Assembly (NCBI GenBank): GCA_965140355.1
Contig: OZ223194.1
Location: forward strand, 620,001 to 684,000
Direction: 5' to 3'
Source of the DNA: Acetobacterium sp965140355
GTDB lineage: Bacteria; Bacillota; Clostridia; Eubacteriales; Eubacteriaceae
Length of the DNA: 64,000 bases
The translations under genes and the position numbers were made by a program. Within the stretch, counting starts at the first letter, position 1; each line of letters starts with the position of its first letter. Below the pieces are notes generated by a model. It did not search any database. It was given only the letters and a program-made list of their open reading frames with translations, and was not told where the DNA came from. Positions 1-8,385 of this stretch are shown in pieces.

Positions 1-499
1 TAATCTGCTTTTCAGTTGGATTAGCCTCTTTTTCTTCAACAATTTTAAGCAGCTCCCCAGCACCGTTTTTAATCATTCGGCCATACCCGGTTGGTTCTGC
101 AAATTCAGCTGTTAAAACCGTAGCCGCATAACTGCCCATTTCATGGGCCAAAACCAGACCCCGAATGGTATCGGAACGAATCAACGGAGCATCGCCCACT
201 AAAACAATCAGATTTCCCTGCAGATTTTCAAAAAAAGGAAGTGCCTGTACCAGAGCATGACCCGTCCCCAGCTGTTTTTGCTGGAGATAAGTCGCAATCC
301 CGGGGGCCAGACTGGCCCTGACGCACTCAGCTTGAAAGCCAACAATAACGGCAATATCCAAAATTCCGGCATCGCTGCTGGCGGCAATCACATAATCAAG
401 AATATTCTGCCCGCAAACCTGATGAAGAACTTTGGGTTTTTGGGAGTGCATCCGCGTTCCTTCGCCAGCCGCCAAGATAATGGTTTTTGAAATATTCAT
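1..499 (-). CDS. glmU: GlmU, bifunctional UDP-GlcNAc pyrophosphorylase / GlcN-1-P acetyltransferase (N-terminal part)
   Basis: Only the first ~166 codons are in the window; the gene runs off the left edge. The ATG at 499-497 follows a GGAG ribosome site 6 nt upstream. The protein opens with the nucleotidyltransferase signature LAAGEGTRMHSQKPKVLHQV near residues 9-28, which binds UTP and identifies the uridyltransferase domain. Known role: makes UDP-N-acetylglucosamine for peptidoglycan. It lies just downstream of spoVG and purR on the same strand, the usual Firmicute order purR-(yabJ)-spoVG-glmU, here without yabJ. The acetyltransferase half is not visible, so bifunctionality is assumed from the family and the synteny. 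Confidence 0.93.
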   Translation of the reverse strand, partial: MNISKTIILAAGEGTRMHSQKPKVLHQVCGQNILDYVIAASSDAGILDIAVIVGFQAECVRASLAPGIATYLQQKQLGTGHALVQALPFFENLQGNLIVLVGDAPLIRSDTIRGLVLAHEMGSYAATVLTAEFAEPTGYGRMIKNGAGELLKIVEEKEANPTEKQI

Positions 500-530
500 T
501 TTAATCTCCACATATATGTAATAAATAACA

Positions 531-561
531 ACAAAAAAAGGGAAACACATCCCCTTTTTCA
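531..561 (-). terminator. Terminator between spoVG and glmU
   Basis: On the minus strand a short stem (AAAGGG with CCCTTT) is followed by a run of seven T. It lies directly after the spoVG stop, and could lower glmU transcription relative to spoVG. Confidence 0.55.
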
Positions 562-579
562 ACTTTTTTGTTTTACTTT

Positions 580-903
580 TTATTCTTCTTCGTAATCTAC
601 TTCTAATTCAATTTCTGTTTCTTCTTCATTGGTTACTTGGTTATCCTCTTCTATGGCCTTTTCGTAAGCTCGCAGGACACTCTCCTGCATTTCGCGACGG
701 GTACCCATATTTATGGGATGTGCAATATCCTTAAATTCACCATCCGGCGTTTTTCGACTAGGCATCGCAATAAAAAATCCGCTTTGACCTTCAATTACCT
801 TAATATCATGAACAACAAATTGATCATCAAAAGTAACTGAAACGATTGCTCTCATTTTTCCCTCTGGATACGTTTTCCGTACTCTTACGTCTGTTATTTC
901 CAT
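580..903 (-). CDS. spoVG: SpoVG, RNA-binding regulator
   Basis: A 107-residue protein of full family length. It starts MEITDVRVRK and contains the conserved block FIAMPSRKTPDGEFKDIAHP (about residues 44-63), diagnostic of SpoVG. The C-terminal tail is rich in Glu and Asp. The start is fixed by GGGGAGG 8 nt upstream of ATG. SpoVG proteins are small RNA/DNA-binding post-transcriptional regulators; in Bacillus the gene is a classic sigma-H target in early sporulation. It sits between purR and glmU, as in most Firmicutes. Confidence 0.96.
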   Translation of the reverse strand: MEITDVRVRKTYPEGKMRAIVSVTFDDQFVVHDIKVIEGQSGFFIAMPSRKTPDGEFKDIAHPINMGTRREMQESVLRAYEKAIEEDNQVTNEEETEIELEVDYEEE

Positions 904-960
904 CTCGTAAGCCTCCCCTTTGAAATAAAGTCACATGTCTAAATCTACGTATATACTAAC

Positions 961-991
961 ACAAATTCAACTATATTAAAACAAAAACCTT
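961..991 (-). promoter_or_regulatory. Possible sigma-H-type promoter of spoVG
   Basis: Read on the minus strand, this stretch has AAGGTTTT followed after about 14 nt by TGAATTT, resembling the Bacillus spoVG sigma-H promoter (AGGATTT-N13-GGAATTG). The spacing is one base long and one -35 base differs, so this is only a candidate. The remaining bases to purR (992-1111) are AT-rich with nothing else recognisable. Confidence 0.3.
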
Positions 992-1111
992 AAAATTTTT
1001 CCATTTATCATCTCATTAAAAAGGGCTTAAAATAAATAATAAATGCTCATTTTTCAATGTTTTGTTCGAAACTTGAATTTTCCTATTCGACATTGTGCTT
1101 ATTTCCAGTTT

Positions 1112-1915
1112 TCAGCCCTCGGAATAAAGCGAAACACGTAACCCGGCTTCCATATTTTCGTCATCCATCCAGATTAGAGCGGTGAAATCTTCGACCAATT
1201 TTTCGACCGGAGAACGAGTCACAAAAATGACACAAATCCCCATTACTTTTGCACCAACCTCTTCCATCAGATTGGTCATTCCTTTTGCCGTTCCACCACC
1301 CTTCATAAAATCATCAATTACCAGCACTTTTTTATCTTTCAAATCGATTCGCCGGCTTAAATACATGGTTTTTATTTTATTGGATGACCCCGAAATATAA
1401 TTAACACTAGTCGTCGCCCCCTCAGTTACCCGATTAGAGCGACGGATAAGCCCCATTGGCACATTTAAATAATGAGCCGTTTCCATTGCTGCTGGAATTC
1501 CTTTTGTTTCGGTTGTCACGACATATTCAATCCCCATTTCGCCATATTTTGATGCAATAATCCGACCAATATTTTTTGAATATCGAGGATTAGAGAGGAT
1601 ATCACTATAATAGACAAAACCACCTTGAATTTTTCGCGACGGCGCCTGTAATTGATCAGCAATTTCTTTGAGAATCAGCGCCTCTTCGACATTAGTTACC
1701 TTGGGATGATAAACAACCCCACCGGAAGCCCCGGAATAGGTTTCAATATAACCAGTGCCCGTTAATTCAATAGCATTTTTAACAATTACCATGTCTTCAC
1801 AAACACTTGATTTTCCGGCATCCAACAATTCAGTAAAATAATTATAACTGAAAACCTCATTCGGATGATCCGACAATATTTTTGTTATTACACTTATTCG
1901 TTCATTTTTTTTCAT
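1112..1915 (-). CDS. purR: PurR, purine operon repressor
   Basis: A 267-residue protein, within the range for Bacillus-type PurR. Residues 1-75 form a winged-helix DNA-binding domain. The rest is a phosphoribosyltransferase-like domain with the PRPP loop VLVIDDFMKGGGT at 197-209. Known role: represses purine biosynthesis genes at PurBoxes and is released by PRPP. It is transcribed toward spoVG and glmU. The ATG follows AGGTG. The PRTase fold could suggest a salvage enzyme, but the N-terminal winged helix and the neighbourhood favour the repressor. Confidence 0.95.
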   Translation of the reverse strand: MKKNERISVITKILSDHPNEVFSYNYFTELLDAGKSSVCEDMVIVKNAIELTGTGYIETYSGASGGVVYHPKVTNVEEALILKEIADQLQAPSRKIQGGFVYYSDILSNPRYSKNIGRIIASKYGEMGIEYVVTTETKGIPAAMETAHYLNVPMGLIRRSNRVTEGATTSVNYISGSSNKIKTMYLSRRIDLKDKKVLVIDDFMKGGGTAKGMTNLMEEVGAKVMGICVIFVTRSPVEKLVEDFTALIWMDDENMEAGLRVSLYSEG

Positions 1916-2010
1916 TTTTCACCTATGATCAATTTCATTAAATCCGAACATTATTCTCAATAGTTATAATATTATTCATATTTCATCAAAAGCGCAAGTT
2001 TTTTTTAATC

Positions 2011-2040
2011 TTTACTCGATAGAAACACCTGTGTTATAAT
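2011..2040 (+). promoter_or_regulatory. Candidate sigma-A promoter for murC
   Basis: TTTACT (2011-2016) and TATAAT (2035-2040) are separated by 18 nt in the divergent purR/murC gap (1916-2187). This leaves a leader of about 140 nt before the murC start. I saw no recognised riboswitch in it. Confidence 0.45.
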
Positions 2041-2187
2041 TCGTTTTAAAGTGTTTTTCCCAATTTTTAATGATCTTTAGATTATTTCAGGGCTCTTCTT
2101 GACCAATATCTAAACCGCTTTAAACAAATCATTAAGAAATAATTAAGATTTTTTACCCTATTTTTCTGTAATAAAGGAGCTGATTAT

Positions 2188-3606
2188 TTGAAATCACAAC
2201 TAGAAAAAAAATACCAACGACCGATCAACAAATTATTCTTCATTGGAATTGGCGGAAGCAGCATGAGTGGCCTTGCCACAATGGCGTTATCCCAAGGTTT
2301 TCTCATTGAAGGTTCTGATATGATTACCTCACCCTATACTGAAAAACTGGAATGTCTGGGGATTAAGATTCACATCGGACATCACTATGAAAACATTCCT
2401 GCTGATGTCGATTGTGTCGTTTATTCTGCTGCCATTCACGAAGATAACCCGGACATGATTAAAGCCACTGACTTAAATCTTCCTAAAATCGAACGTTCGA
2501 GTTTTCTTGGCCTTTTTTCACACATTTTTGATAAAACCATTGCCGTTTCCGGAACCCATGGAAAAACCACCACCTCATCAATGATCGCCTGTTTACTCCA
2601 GCATGCTGAATTGCGACCAAGCCTGAGCATCGGTGGTAAGCTTGATGAATTTGGCGGTAATGCCGTTATTGATGGCAAAGAATTTTTTGTAGTTGAAGCC
2701 TGTGAATATGTTGATAGTTTCCTCAAAACCTCACATTCAATTGGCATTGTTACCAATATCGAAGAAGATCATCTGGATTATTTTACCGATGGACTTAAAC
2801 AAATCAAAGCATCGTTCACTCAGTTTGGAAAAATTCTTCCGGCCGACGGTTTGATGATCGCTTATGGCGACTCTCCCGATGTCATGGATGTAGTCACTGA
2901 TTTAGCCTGCCCGGTAGTAACCTACGGTTTAAATAAAAGTAATGATTGGTATCCTGAAAACATCGTTTATGACACTGTTGGCAAACCCAGCTTTGATGTT
3001 TATAAAAAAGGGGTTTTTTATGGTCATTACCAATTAATCATTCCCGGCGAACATAATGTTTTGAACTCGCTCGCCGCAATTATCTGTGGTGACTTCCTTA
3101 ATATTGCTGTTTCAACCTCAATTAGTGCGATGTTAAAATTCCGTGGCGCTAAGCGGCGTTTTGAATTCCGTGGCGAAGTAAATGGCATCAATGTATATGA
3201 AGATTATGCTCATCATCCCACCGAACTAAAGGTTGTTGTCGATGCCTGTCTGAATTACAACCATCATAATCTATGGGTTGTTTTCCAACCCCACACTTAC
3301 TCTCGAACCTACTTTTTCTTCGATGACTTTGTTGATGCTTTTGCCAAGGCCGACTTCGTTATTCTGAATGACATCTACTCAGACCGAGAAGGCAACGACT
3401 GGAATATTTATTCCGAAGATCTGCAAAAAGCCATTGAAAAAAAATATGGGATTCCCACGATAACGATCTCTGCTTTTGCAGATATTGTTGACCACCTAAC
3501 TACCCATTTATGCCCGAACGATCTAGTTCTCGTAGCTGGCTCGCAAACCATTAATCATGTTGCCTTTGATTTAGTGGATAAGTTAAATGAATTGTATAAA
3601 TCTTGA
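2188..3606 (+). CDS. murC: MurC, UDP-N-acetylmuramate-L-alanine ligase
   Basis: A 472-residue Mur ligase that adds the first amino acid of the peptidoglycan stem. Visible motifs are the nucleotide-sugar Rossmann loop GIGGSSMSG (20-28), the ATP loop GTHGKTTT (122-129), GEHNVLNSLAA (287-297) and YAHHPTE (340-346), which together point to MurC rather than MurD/E/F. It starts with TTG, fixed by AAAGGAG at 2173-2179. It stands alone on + and diverges from purR. Mpl-type ligases are related, but nothing specific to Mpl was seen. Confidence 0.92.
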   Translation: MKSQLEKKYQRPINKLFFIGIGGSSMSGLATMALSQGFLIEGSDMITSPYTEKLECLGIKIHIGHHYENIPADVDCVVYSAAIHEDNPDMIKATDLNLPKIERSSFLGLFSHIFDKTIAVSGTHGKTTTSSMIACLLQHAELRPSLSIGGKLDEFGGNAVIDGKEFFVVEACEYVDSFLKTSHSIGIVTNIEEDHLDYFTDGLKQIKASFTQFGKILPADGLMIAYGDSPDVMDVVTDLACPVVTYGLNKSNDWYPENIVYDTVGKPSFDVYKKGVFYGHYQLIIPGEHNVLNSLAAIICGDFLNIAVSTSISAMLKFRGAKRRFEFRGEVNGINVYEDYAHHPTELKVVVDACLNYNHHNLWVVFQPHTYSRTYFFFDDFVDAFAKADFVILNDIYSDREGNDWNIYSEDLQKAIEKKYGIPTITISAFADIVDHLTTHLCPNDLVLVAGSQTINHVAFDLVDKLNELYKS

Positions 3607-3664
3607 CATTTTTTCCTGATTAACGTATCCTAAAGAAGAAATAATTTAACTTTAGGAGGGCTAT

Positions 3665-3952
3665 ATGGAACAATATAACAACAAAGCGATTGCTTCCCTG
3701 GTGTTGGGAATCGTCTCTCTGGTTTTTATCTGGTTTAACTATTTTTCTTTTATTGGCATTGTTTGCGCCATTATTGGTTTAATCTTTGCCATCCAAATTC
3801 GCAAGGCCGCAGAACTGGAAGGATTTAAACCAAATGGTATGGCTACGGCTGGTCTTGTCCTTAACATCATTGGTCTGGCACTTTGTTCGGTTGTCTTAAT
3901 TGCCTGCGTGGCCTGTGTCGGAATATTAGGGACTGCGGCTTATATCGGTTGA
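3665..3952 (+). CDS. DUF4190-type small membrane protein
   Basis: 95 residues with two hydrophobic helices (about 9-45 and 60-93). The layout NKAIASLVLGIVSLVF...GIVCAIIGLIFA...GMATAGLVLNIIGLAL is typical of DUF4190: two helices with a small soluble loop. An AGGAGGG site precedes the ATG. Function is unknown for the family. The same module recurs as the C-terminus of the 284-residue protein downstream of lgt (5050-5904). It is closed by a strong terminator. Confidence 0.75.
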   Translation: MEQYNNKAIASLVLGIVSLVFIWFNYFSFIGIVCAIIGLIFAIQIRKAAELEGFKPNGMATAGLVLNIIGLALCSVVLIACVACVGILGTAAYIG

Positions 3953-3963
3953 TTTTATAATTT

Positions 3964-3994
3964 AAAATAGACGATTTTTTCGTCTATTTTTTTT
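3964..3994 (+). terminator. Intrinsic terminator
   Basis: AAATAGACGA pairs with TCGTCTATTT around a T-rich loop and is followed by a T run. It ends the DUF4190 transcript. Confidence 0.85.
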
Positions 3995-4031
3995 ATCAAA
4001 ATCAGCTAAGCCCCCTTAAGAAAGGAGTCTT

Positions 4032-4802
4032 ATGTACCCCCTTATTCATATCTTTCAATACACGATTCCAACTTTTGGCATCCTATTTTTAATTGGTTGT
4101 GGGTCTGGTTTTTTACTGGCCATCCCAACCGCAAAAAAATATCAGATTACGACCATGGATGCAATGTTTTTTGGTCTTTTCGCAATGATCGGCGGTATCA
4201 TTGGTGCCAAACTGCTTTACATTATTATCGATTTGCCCAACCTGATCGCCAGCCCCGAAACCGCTTTGATACAACTGGCAAACGGCGGTGCTGTTTTTTA
4301 TGGCGGCCTGATCGGCGGCATCCTCGGCGGCTTTTTTTACACCCATCTTTACCATCTCGATGCCATCAAATTTTTCGACATCGCCGTTCCTTCACTCGCC
4401 TTAGCACAGGCTTTTGGCCGAATCGGTTGTTTTTTTAACGGTTGCTGTTATGGAATTCCTTACGAGGGCTGGGGCGCCGTTCATTATCCCATTGGTGCTT
4501 ATCCGCCTGCCGGAATTGGTTTATTTCCGGCCCAACTAACTGAATCAACCTTTCTTTTTATCTTAACCCCAGTATTAATGATCATTTTGGCCAAAAATAA
4601 AACGCCTGGTTTTACGACCGGCTTTTATCTCGTTGCCGCTGGTATTTTTCGCTTTATCAACGAATTTTTTCGATCAGATCCCCGTGGAACAATTGGCTTC
4701 CTATCAACATCACAAGTAATCAGTCTGTTCATTATTATTTTTGGCTTGCTATTTTTATTTAAAATCCCCCAGATGCTTTATCAAAAATATTTGAAACATT
4801 AG
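4032..4802 (+). CDS. lgt: Lgt, prolipoprotein diacylglyceryl transferase
   Basis: A 256-residue polytopic membrane protein with about seven hydrophobic segments. GRIGCFFNGCCYG (129-141) is the clostridial version of the Lgt signature, with the conserved Arg. Known role: transfers diacylglycerol from phosphatidylglycerol to the lipobox Cys of prelipoproteins. Likely clients in this window are the MORN lipoprotein (41911) and BtuF (58951). AAAGGAG lies just upstream of the ATG. Confidence 0.93.
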   Translation: MYPLIHIFQYTIPTFGILFLIGCGSGFLLAIPTAKKYQITTMDAMFFGLFAMIGGIIGAKLLYIIIDLPNLIASPETALIQLANGGAVFYGGLIGGILGGFFYTHLYHLDAIKFFDIAVPSLALAQAFGRIGCFFNGCCYGIPYEGWGAVHYPIGAYPPAGIGLFPAQLTESTFLFILTPVLMIILAKNKTPGFTTGFYLVAAGIFRFINEFFRSDPRGTIGFLSTSQVISLFIIIFGLLFLFKIPQMLYQKYLKH

Positions 4803-5049
4803 TTATTTATCTGACTTTGGGGTATAATTAGTGTATTGAAATCAGGTAATTGAAAAAATAATATCCGCTTTATGATCAACTTTATCGCATCTGATCAAGT
4901 TAAATAACGGTGCAACGATCTTAACAACCACTGACCCCACCGCCCAAATTCGCCAAACCGTTATCGATCTGTTTGTAAAAAGTCGATCCAACGCAATCAT
5001 TATTAATCTTTCCCTTACCTGTTCAATAAAATTTTTAGGAGGTTTTGTT
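4803..5049 (+). other. Intergenic stretch with possible gene remnant
   Basis: No intact gene. From about 4893 to 5020 one frame stays open for some 40 codons with coding-like composition (reads ...NGATILTTTDPTAQIRQTV...) but has no start or ribosome site and is stopped upstream in the other frames. It could be a decayed gene end or chance. The AGGAGG at 5037-5042 belongs to the next gene. Confidence 0.2.
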
Positions 5050-5904
5050 ATGCATATGTATGGAAACTATTTTGAGGATATGTCGCCGTATTCTTCGCAT
5101 TCCAGCTTGTTATTATCAATTATGTCTATTCTTACCATTATTCTCGCCATCGCACTGGTTATTGGCATTGTTTGTTATGTTTTTAATGCCATTGGACTTT
5201 ATAGCATGGCTAAAAACAGAAACATTGATCACGCCTGGTTGGCTTGGCTTCCAATTGCCAACAGTTATCTAATGGGTGAACTTATCAATGATGATGTTTC
5301 CATTGGTTCCTGGCATATTCCTTATGCCAAACTTTTTCTACCACTTATGGGGCTGGCCTTAACCCTGATGATGGCCATACTTAATTTAATTCCTTACCTT
5401 GGCGCATTTCTTGGTATCTTATTATCATTAGCCTTGGGCTTTTATTATTACACTGCGCTTTTCTGGCTTTTCAGTATCTATGATCAAAAACATCGGGTGC
5501 TTTATCTGGTGCTCAGTATTGTTTTTGCTTTTATGGGGCCTATTTTTATCTTCGTTATCCGCAATCGGAATGCCTATGACGAACGTCACCCTGAAGCTGG
5601 CATGATCGAACCCAGTTACCATGCCAAATCAATCCTGTCGCTTTGCCTGGGGATTTATTCAATTGTTAGCTTTATCACCTTAATGGGCAGCGGCTTGCTC
5701 ACCGGCGCGGTTGGCCTGATTTTCGGAATCATTGCCTCTAAAGAGCTAAAATCACAAGGAAAACCAACCGGCATGGCGATGGCTGGTTTAATCTGCTCAA
5801 TCGTCGGGATAGCGTTTACGGTCTTAATATTATTTGCCTGTGTCGTTTGTGTTGGTGTTGGTGGCATGGGTTTATTAGGTGGCTTGATGAATATCGGATA
5901 CTAA
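5050..5904 (+). CDS. Polytopic membrane protein with C-terminal DUF4190 module
   Basis: 284 residues. Residues 1-170 are a multi-helix membrane region with the motif MAKNRNIDHAWLAWLPIAN, common in uncharacterised clostridial membrane proteins. Residues ~190-284 repeat the DUF4190 layout of the 95-residue protein at 3665, including the closing Cys-Val-Gly-rich helix. The ATG at 5050 is set by AGGAGG; the overlapping frame from 5045 has no matching site. Function is unknown. The shared module suggests a common partner or duplication. Confidence 0.7.
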   Translation: MHMYGNYFEDMSPYSSHSSLLLSIMSILTIILAIALVIGIVCYVFNAIGLYSMAKNRNIDHAWLAWLPIANSYLMGELINDDVSIGSWHIPYAKLFLPLMGLALTLMMAILNLIPYLGAFLGILLSLALGFYYYTALFWLFSIYDQKHRVLYLVLSIVFAFMGPIFIFVIRNRNAYDERHPEAGMIEPSYHAKSILSLCLGIYSIVSFITLMGSGLLTGAVGLIFGIIASKELKSQGKPTGMAMAGLICSIVGIAFTVLILFACVVCVGVGGMGLLGGLMNIGY

Positions 5905-5949
5905 TTCGTCTTAATTAATGCCGTCCCAATTTAAAAAATAATTTGCTTT

Positions 5950-5978
5950 GCTGTCGGCGTAAACGCCGACAGCAATTA
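5950..5978 (+). terminator. Perfect 11-bp hairpin, probable terminator
   Basis: GCTGTCGGCGT and ACGCCGACAGC are separated by AA, giving a perfect stem. It is followed only by AATTATTAT, so termination may be weak. It separates the DUF4190 protein from the patatin gene. Confidence 0.6.
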
Positions 5979-6060
5979 TTATATAAAGTACTTTTGATAC
6001 TTTATCGCAAATCGACAGCAAAACTGATGATATTATTTAATAACAGAGAGGTGAACATCA

Positions 6061-7386
6061 ATGTCACAACAACAATATGGCTTGGTTCTCAGCGGCGGCG
6101 GCGCTAAAGGTGCCTTTGAAATGGGTGTGTGGAAAGCAATTAGAGAGTGTGACTACTCCCTCGGGGCTGTCATCGGCACCTCCGTAGGCGCCCTCAACGC
6201 GGCTATGATTGCCCAGGACGACTATCAGCTTGCCTTAGAATTCTGGTCTAATTTAACAATTAATCAAGTGCTTGATTTAAATCAAAAAATGACCGATACC
6301 TATGTTAATACCTGGTCAAAAGAAAGTTTTGATAGTTTTCGAAACGGTTTTTTAAATATTCTTTTTTCTGATGGTCTGGACATTTCGCCCTTGCGAAACA
6401 ATCTTAAGCAATTAGTCTCGGAAGAAGCGATTCGTCATTCATCGATTCGGTTTGGACTGGTTACGGTTGATATCACCAGCCTTAAACCAAAACAATTAAT
6501 GATTGAAGATATTCCCGAAGGTCAACTGATTGATTATTTGTTGGCCAGTGCCGCGCTTCCGATTTTTCAAAAACAGGAAATCGATGGTAAAACCTACATT
6601 GATGGGGGATTTTTTGACAATGTTCCCATCAATTTCATGTTGGAACAAAACTTTAATCAAATCATTTCAGTTGAATTTCCAGCTCCTGGGATGCGTCAAT
6701 GGGTTCGGGATAAAAATGCCCAGATCATCACTGTTAATAACTCAGAATTTCTTGGTGGTATTCTAGATTTTGATACTAAACAGATTGAACAAAACATCCA
6801 GCTTGGTTATCTTGATGCGTTAAAAGTATTTGGCGTCTTAACTGGCAAACATTTTTATTTGGATGTCAATAAAAGCAGCCGCTTTTTTCAGAAATTTACC
6901 ACCACTTTGGGCCAACCGCTTTCAAATAAAAAACAATCACGCAAGATGTTAGCACTGCTAAACCTACCCCTTGATGCCAGCCCAAGCGATATTATTGAGG
7001 AATTAACCATCCTCCTTAAAAAAACCAATTTTAAAAATCAACCTCTTGCTCTCTCTCTACTGGAAGTTACCGCCAAAAATCTCGGTGTAAATCGTCTGGA
7101 AGATTACTCAATTGATTTTTTTATTCAGGCCCTGTTAAAACAATTAAATCAACTTCTAAATGACCATCTCAACCTTCTGGATAACCCTAAAATTATCAAA
7201 AATTTTTTAACTGCCTCGAACAATAATTTTTTGCGTTATAATTTCATTACCTTTTATATCGTTTTTCTAAGTATTCGCAGTGATCTGAGCCCTGAACGGC
7301 TGTCAGCCGTTCTCAATAAATTTACTCCCGATATCACCTTATCGATGGTTACTATTTTTTACATTCATGAAATTATCAACTACTAA
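6061..7386 (+). CDS. Patatin-like phospholipase
   Basis: 441 residues. The first ~290 form a patatin domain with the oxyanion loop GGGAKG (12-17), nucleophile elbow GTSVG (Ser41) and catalytic DGG (Asp181). These give a Ser-Asp dyad for acyl-ester hydrolysis of lipids. Residues ~290-441 are an alpha-helical region I do not recognise. No signal peptide is seen, so it is probably cytoplasmic or peripheral. AGAGGTG precedes the ATG. It converges on the SEC-C gene, with a palindromic repeat between them. The natural substrate cannot be read from sequence. Confidence 0.88.
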   Translation: MSQQQYGLVLSGGGAKGAFEMGVWKAIRECDYSLGAVIGTSVGALNAAMIAQDDYQLALEFWSNLTINQVLDLNQKMTDTYVNTWSKESFDSFRNGFLNILFSDGLDISPLRNNLKQLVSEEAIRHSSIRFGLVTVDITSLKPKQLMIEDIPEGQLIDYLLASAALPIFQKQEIDGKTYIDGGFFDNVPINFMLEQNFNQIISVEFPAPGMRQWVRDKNAQIITVNNSEFLGGILDFDTKQIEQNIQLGYLDALKVFGVLTGKHFYLDVNKSSRFFQKFTTTLGQPLSNKKQSRKMLALLNLPLDASPSDIIEELTILLKKTNFKNQPLALSLLEVTAKNLGVNRLEDYSIDFFIQALLKQLNQLLNDHLNLLDNPKIIKNFLTASNNNFLRYNFITFYIVFLSIRSDLSPERLSAVLNKFTPDITLSMVTIFYIHEIINY

Positions 7387-7566
7387 AAAAAGAGCTCTCG
7401 CTCTTTGAGGTTTACGACAATTCCGTACCGACACTTATTAATCGTTTGTTTGCTGCAGAATCGGACAGGTTAAAGCCATGTCCGCTCTGATGCAAACAAC
7501 CTGATTAATAAGTGTCGGTACTTCAACATACTTTGTCTGCCATCTGAAAGAGCTGGTGCTCTTTTT
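7387..7566. repeat. Palindromic repeat element, copy 1, between two terminator hairpins
   Basis: The core 7425-7521 (97 bp) begins GTACCGACACTTATTAATC and ends with its exact reverse complement. The interior also folds back (TCGGACA against TGTCCGCT), so the whole core is one long hairpin. It is flanked by two near-identical hairpins, AAAGAGCTCTCGCTCTTT on the left (about 7389-7406) and AAAGAGCTGGTGCTCTTT plus T run on the right (7547-7566). It lies between convergent genes and would terminate both. Copies 2-5 are at 14680, 23319, 41640 and 50242. Confidence 0.85.
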
Positions 7567-7573
7567 TAATTGC

Positions 7574-8074
7574 TTAACGGCCGCAACATTTTTTATATTT
7601 TTTACCGGAACCACAAGGACAGGGATCATTTCGGCCTACTTTGACTTCATTGACAACCGTTTTCGAGCGTTTATATTCTTTTTCGAGTTCAATTCGTTCC
7701 TCAGCCGAAAAAAAGTTATCCCATTCTGGCAGCGTATAAAGCCATTCTGCCGGAACCGCCAGCATATTTTTATACAATTTGGCAAAGTCGATCTCCAGTT
7801 TCACTTCTGAATCCAACTCAATCGATTCAAGATCAATCGGCGTAATCAGACTTTCGCTGATTCCATCGATAAAACCCATATACTGAGGCGGAATCATTTC
7901 ACTTTCTTTGGCCAGATCTTCTACTTTACCTGAGATTACGGTTATTTTTTCACCTAGAATCTTTTGGTATAATGTTTTTTCTTCCGCACAGTATTTTTCC
8001 CAAAACGCATTTTGATCTTCCGGGGTACCGCAGTTCTCTTCTATATAGTTTTTCCACATTTCATATAAACTCAT
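7574..8074 (-). CDS. SEC-C motif protein
   Basis: 166 residues. The C-terminus (about 146-166) is a SEC-C zinc motif, VGRNDPCPCGSGKKYKKCCG, as found at the end of SecA and in many small adaptor proteins. The N-terminal 140 residues are acidic and helical and I do not recognise them. The start is fixed by GGAG before ATG at 8074. It is probably cytoplasmic and may bind ribosome or translocase partners through the zinc motif, by analogy only. Confidence 0.8.
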   Translation of the reverse strand: MSLYEMWKNYIEENCGTPEDQNAFWEKYCAEEKTLYQKILGEKITVISGKVEDLAKESEMIPPQYMGFIDGISESLITPIDLESIELDSEVKLEIDFAKLYKNMLAVPAEWLYTLPEWDNFFSAEERIELEKEYKRSKTVVNEVKVGRNDPCPCGSGKKYKKCCGR

Positions 8075-8385
8075 TCAATTTCTCCTCACCGTAAGCTAAT
8101 GTTATTATATCGTAAAGTCATTGGGAATTAAACATATTTCTGATAATCCGCAATAAATAACTTCTCCTAAATTTATTTAGTCAGATTTAAACCTGCAGTT
8201 GATTAAAATCGTATTCCAGTTTACAATGATTATATAATATAACAGTTAATTGCGAAAATGACATGAATTTTGCACTTTTTTGTAAAGATTATCTTTTCAG
8301 AGCTGATTTCTTATCGAAACGAAACCGGAAAACAACCTTTTCGCAATTGCTTAATCCCTTTAGACAAAATGAAAGGAGTTCTAAA

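Noticed and set aside
257..490. 77-residue + ORF at the left edge
   Set aside because: Antisense to the clear glmU coding region, with no ribosome site.
8263..8385. ATG 8263 as start of the kinase-like protein
   Set aside because: No ribosome site and a poorly kinase-like extension; TTG 8386 has GAAAGGAG at good distance.
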